Shown: positions 63,530 to 64,000 of the stretch, in pieces
Layout of the letters: every line of letters begins with the position of its first letter
How positions within the stretch are numbered: the stretch's first letter is position 1
Assembly (NCBI RefSeq): GCF_050789285.1
Contig: NZ_JBOUVX010000002.1
Span: forward strand, 868,001-932,000
Length of the DNA: 64,000 bases
Direction of reading: 5' to 3'
DNA from: CAVPWP01 sp050789285
GTDB lineage: Bacteria > Pseudomonadota > Alphaproteobacteria > Rhodobacterales > Rhodobacteraceae
Made by a program: the position numbers and the translations under genes
Notes under the pieces: model-generated
The model's database searches: none
Told to the model about the DNA's origin: nothing
The model's input: the letters and a program-made list of their open reading frames with translations, nothing else

Positions 63530-64000
63530 CTAGCGTCGCAGCTGCGACAGAAAGTCCACAAGGTCGTCCGTGTGGTGATGCACATGCGGCGCGTCCTGGG
63601 CCTCGGGTGCGACAAGAACGCAGCGCATCCCCATGGCATGGGGCGCGGCGAGGTTGCGTATGTCGTCCTCGAACATCGCGGCCGTATTCGGAGCGATGCC
63701 ATCCAGCGCGAAGACCGTCTCGAAGGCCGCGCGTTCGGGCTTCGGCCGGAAGCCGGCGTGTTCGACCCCGTAGACGGCATCGAAGAGGCCAGAAAGACCC
63801 CGGGCCGACAGGACCCGTTCGGCGTAGGGTGTGCTGCCGTTGGTATAGACGATGCGTCGGCCCGGCAGATCGGCGATGGCCGACGCAAGCGCGGGGTCGG
63901 TCTGCAACCCGTCGAGCGAAATCTCGTGCACATGGGTCAGGTAGGGGCCGGGATCGACGCCGTGTTCGTCCATCAGGCCCGCCAGCGTCGTGCCATAGGT
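63530..64000 (-). CDS. HAD pyrimidine 5'-nucleotidase-like protein, N-terminus beyond the window
   Basis: 157 residues are visible; the frame stays open to the right edge (TYGTTLAGLMDEHG), so the motif I aspartates are outside. The rest fits SDT1/pyrimidine 5'-nucleotidase: IVYTNGSTPYAERVL (motif II), KPERAAFETVF (motif III lysine) and AAMFEDDIRNL (motif IV). Converts nucleoside monophosphates to nucleosides in this family; the substrate is inferred. Ends at 63530, 72 bp upstream of the start of the small membrane protein gene. Confidence 0.85.
   Translation of the reverse strand, partial: TYGTTLAGLMDEHGVDPGPYLTHVHEISLDGLQTDPALASAIADLPGRRIVYTNGSTPYAERVLSARGLSGLFDAVYGVEHAGFRPKPERAAFETVFALDGIAPNTAAMFEDDIRNLAAPHAMGMRCVLVAPEAQDAPHVHHHTDDLVDFLSQLRR

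Overview
The window reads as a chromosomal segment of a high-GC alphaproteobacterium, most likely of the Rhodobacteraceae (Rhodobacter/Roseobacter group). The evidence is strong GC3 codon use, rhodobacteral neighbourhoods (hflK-hflC-DUF2065-degP; ftsY-EamA-yciB; glyQ-DUF6446-glyS-PPDK-like; recJ-glpX), a SAM-II-type aptamer before metZ, and a GTTC-N7-GTTC LexA direct repeat of the kind known from Rhodobacter. No genus can be named from sequence alone. The window opens inside a DMT transporter gene and closes inside a HAD nucleotidase gene.

Layout. 0-7.6 kb: choline ABC transporter choVWX, a HAD phosphatase, a DUF4153-like membrane protein, and a two-gene H-NOX-like/HNOBA-GGDEF signalling cassette. 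7.6-12.7 kb: a loosely packed, partly decayed stretch (FAD oxidoreductase plus GT2, cyclic-nucleotide-binding protein, truncated MBL hydrolase, long gaps) ending at tRNA-Glu(TTC). 12.7-29.5 kb: dense core genes (recJ, glpX, purA, a very acidic 770-aa protein, thiamine pyrophosphokinase, sdaA, rpiA, gor, hflKC, degP). 29.6-41.7 kb: an SOS-controlled orphan DnaE2-type OB domain, ferredoxin, purD, xseA, ftsY, yciB, riboswitch-controlled metZ, a frameshifted gene remnant, folE2. 41.8-56.1 kb: trkH, an inactive-looking trypsin-fold protein, glyQ/glyS, a PPDK-like enzyme, cell-wall hydrolase, glmM, ilvC and two AsnC-type regulators. 56.6-60.5 kb: an accessory envelope-glycosylation group (GT-C glycosyltransferase, SMR-type flippase subunit, methyltransferase, HAD-UbiA fusion). 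60.8-64 kb: class V aminotransferase, UbiH-like hydroxylase, a small membrane protein and a partial nucleotidase.

Most genes are housekeeping: purines (purA, purD), amino acids (metZ, ilvC, sdaA), envelope quality control (hflKC, degP), translation (glyQS, tRNA-Glu) and DNA repair (recJ, xseA). The points most worth a second look are: the H-NOX-like protein, which lacks the heme histidine yet is paired with an HNOBA-diguanylate cyclase; the compact group that looks like a polyprenyl-phosphate-pentose glycosylation module; the LexA-controlled, apparently leaderless orphan of the DnaE2 C-terminal domain; the SAM-II aptamer followed by a terminator hairpin; and a dispersed intergenic repeat present in four copies.
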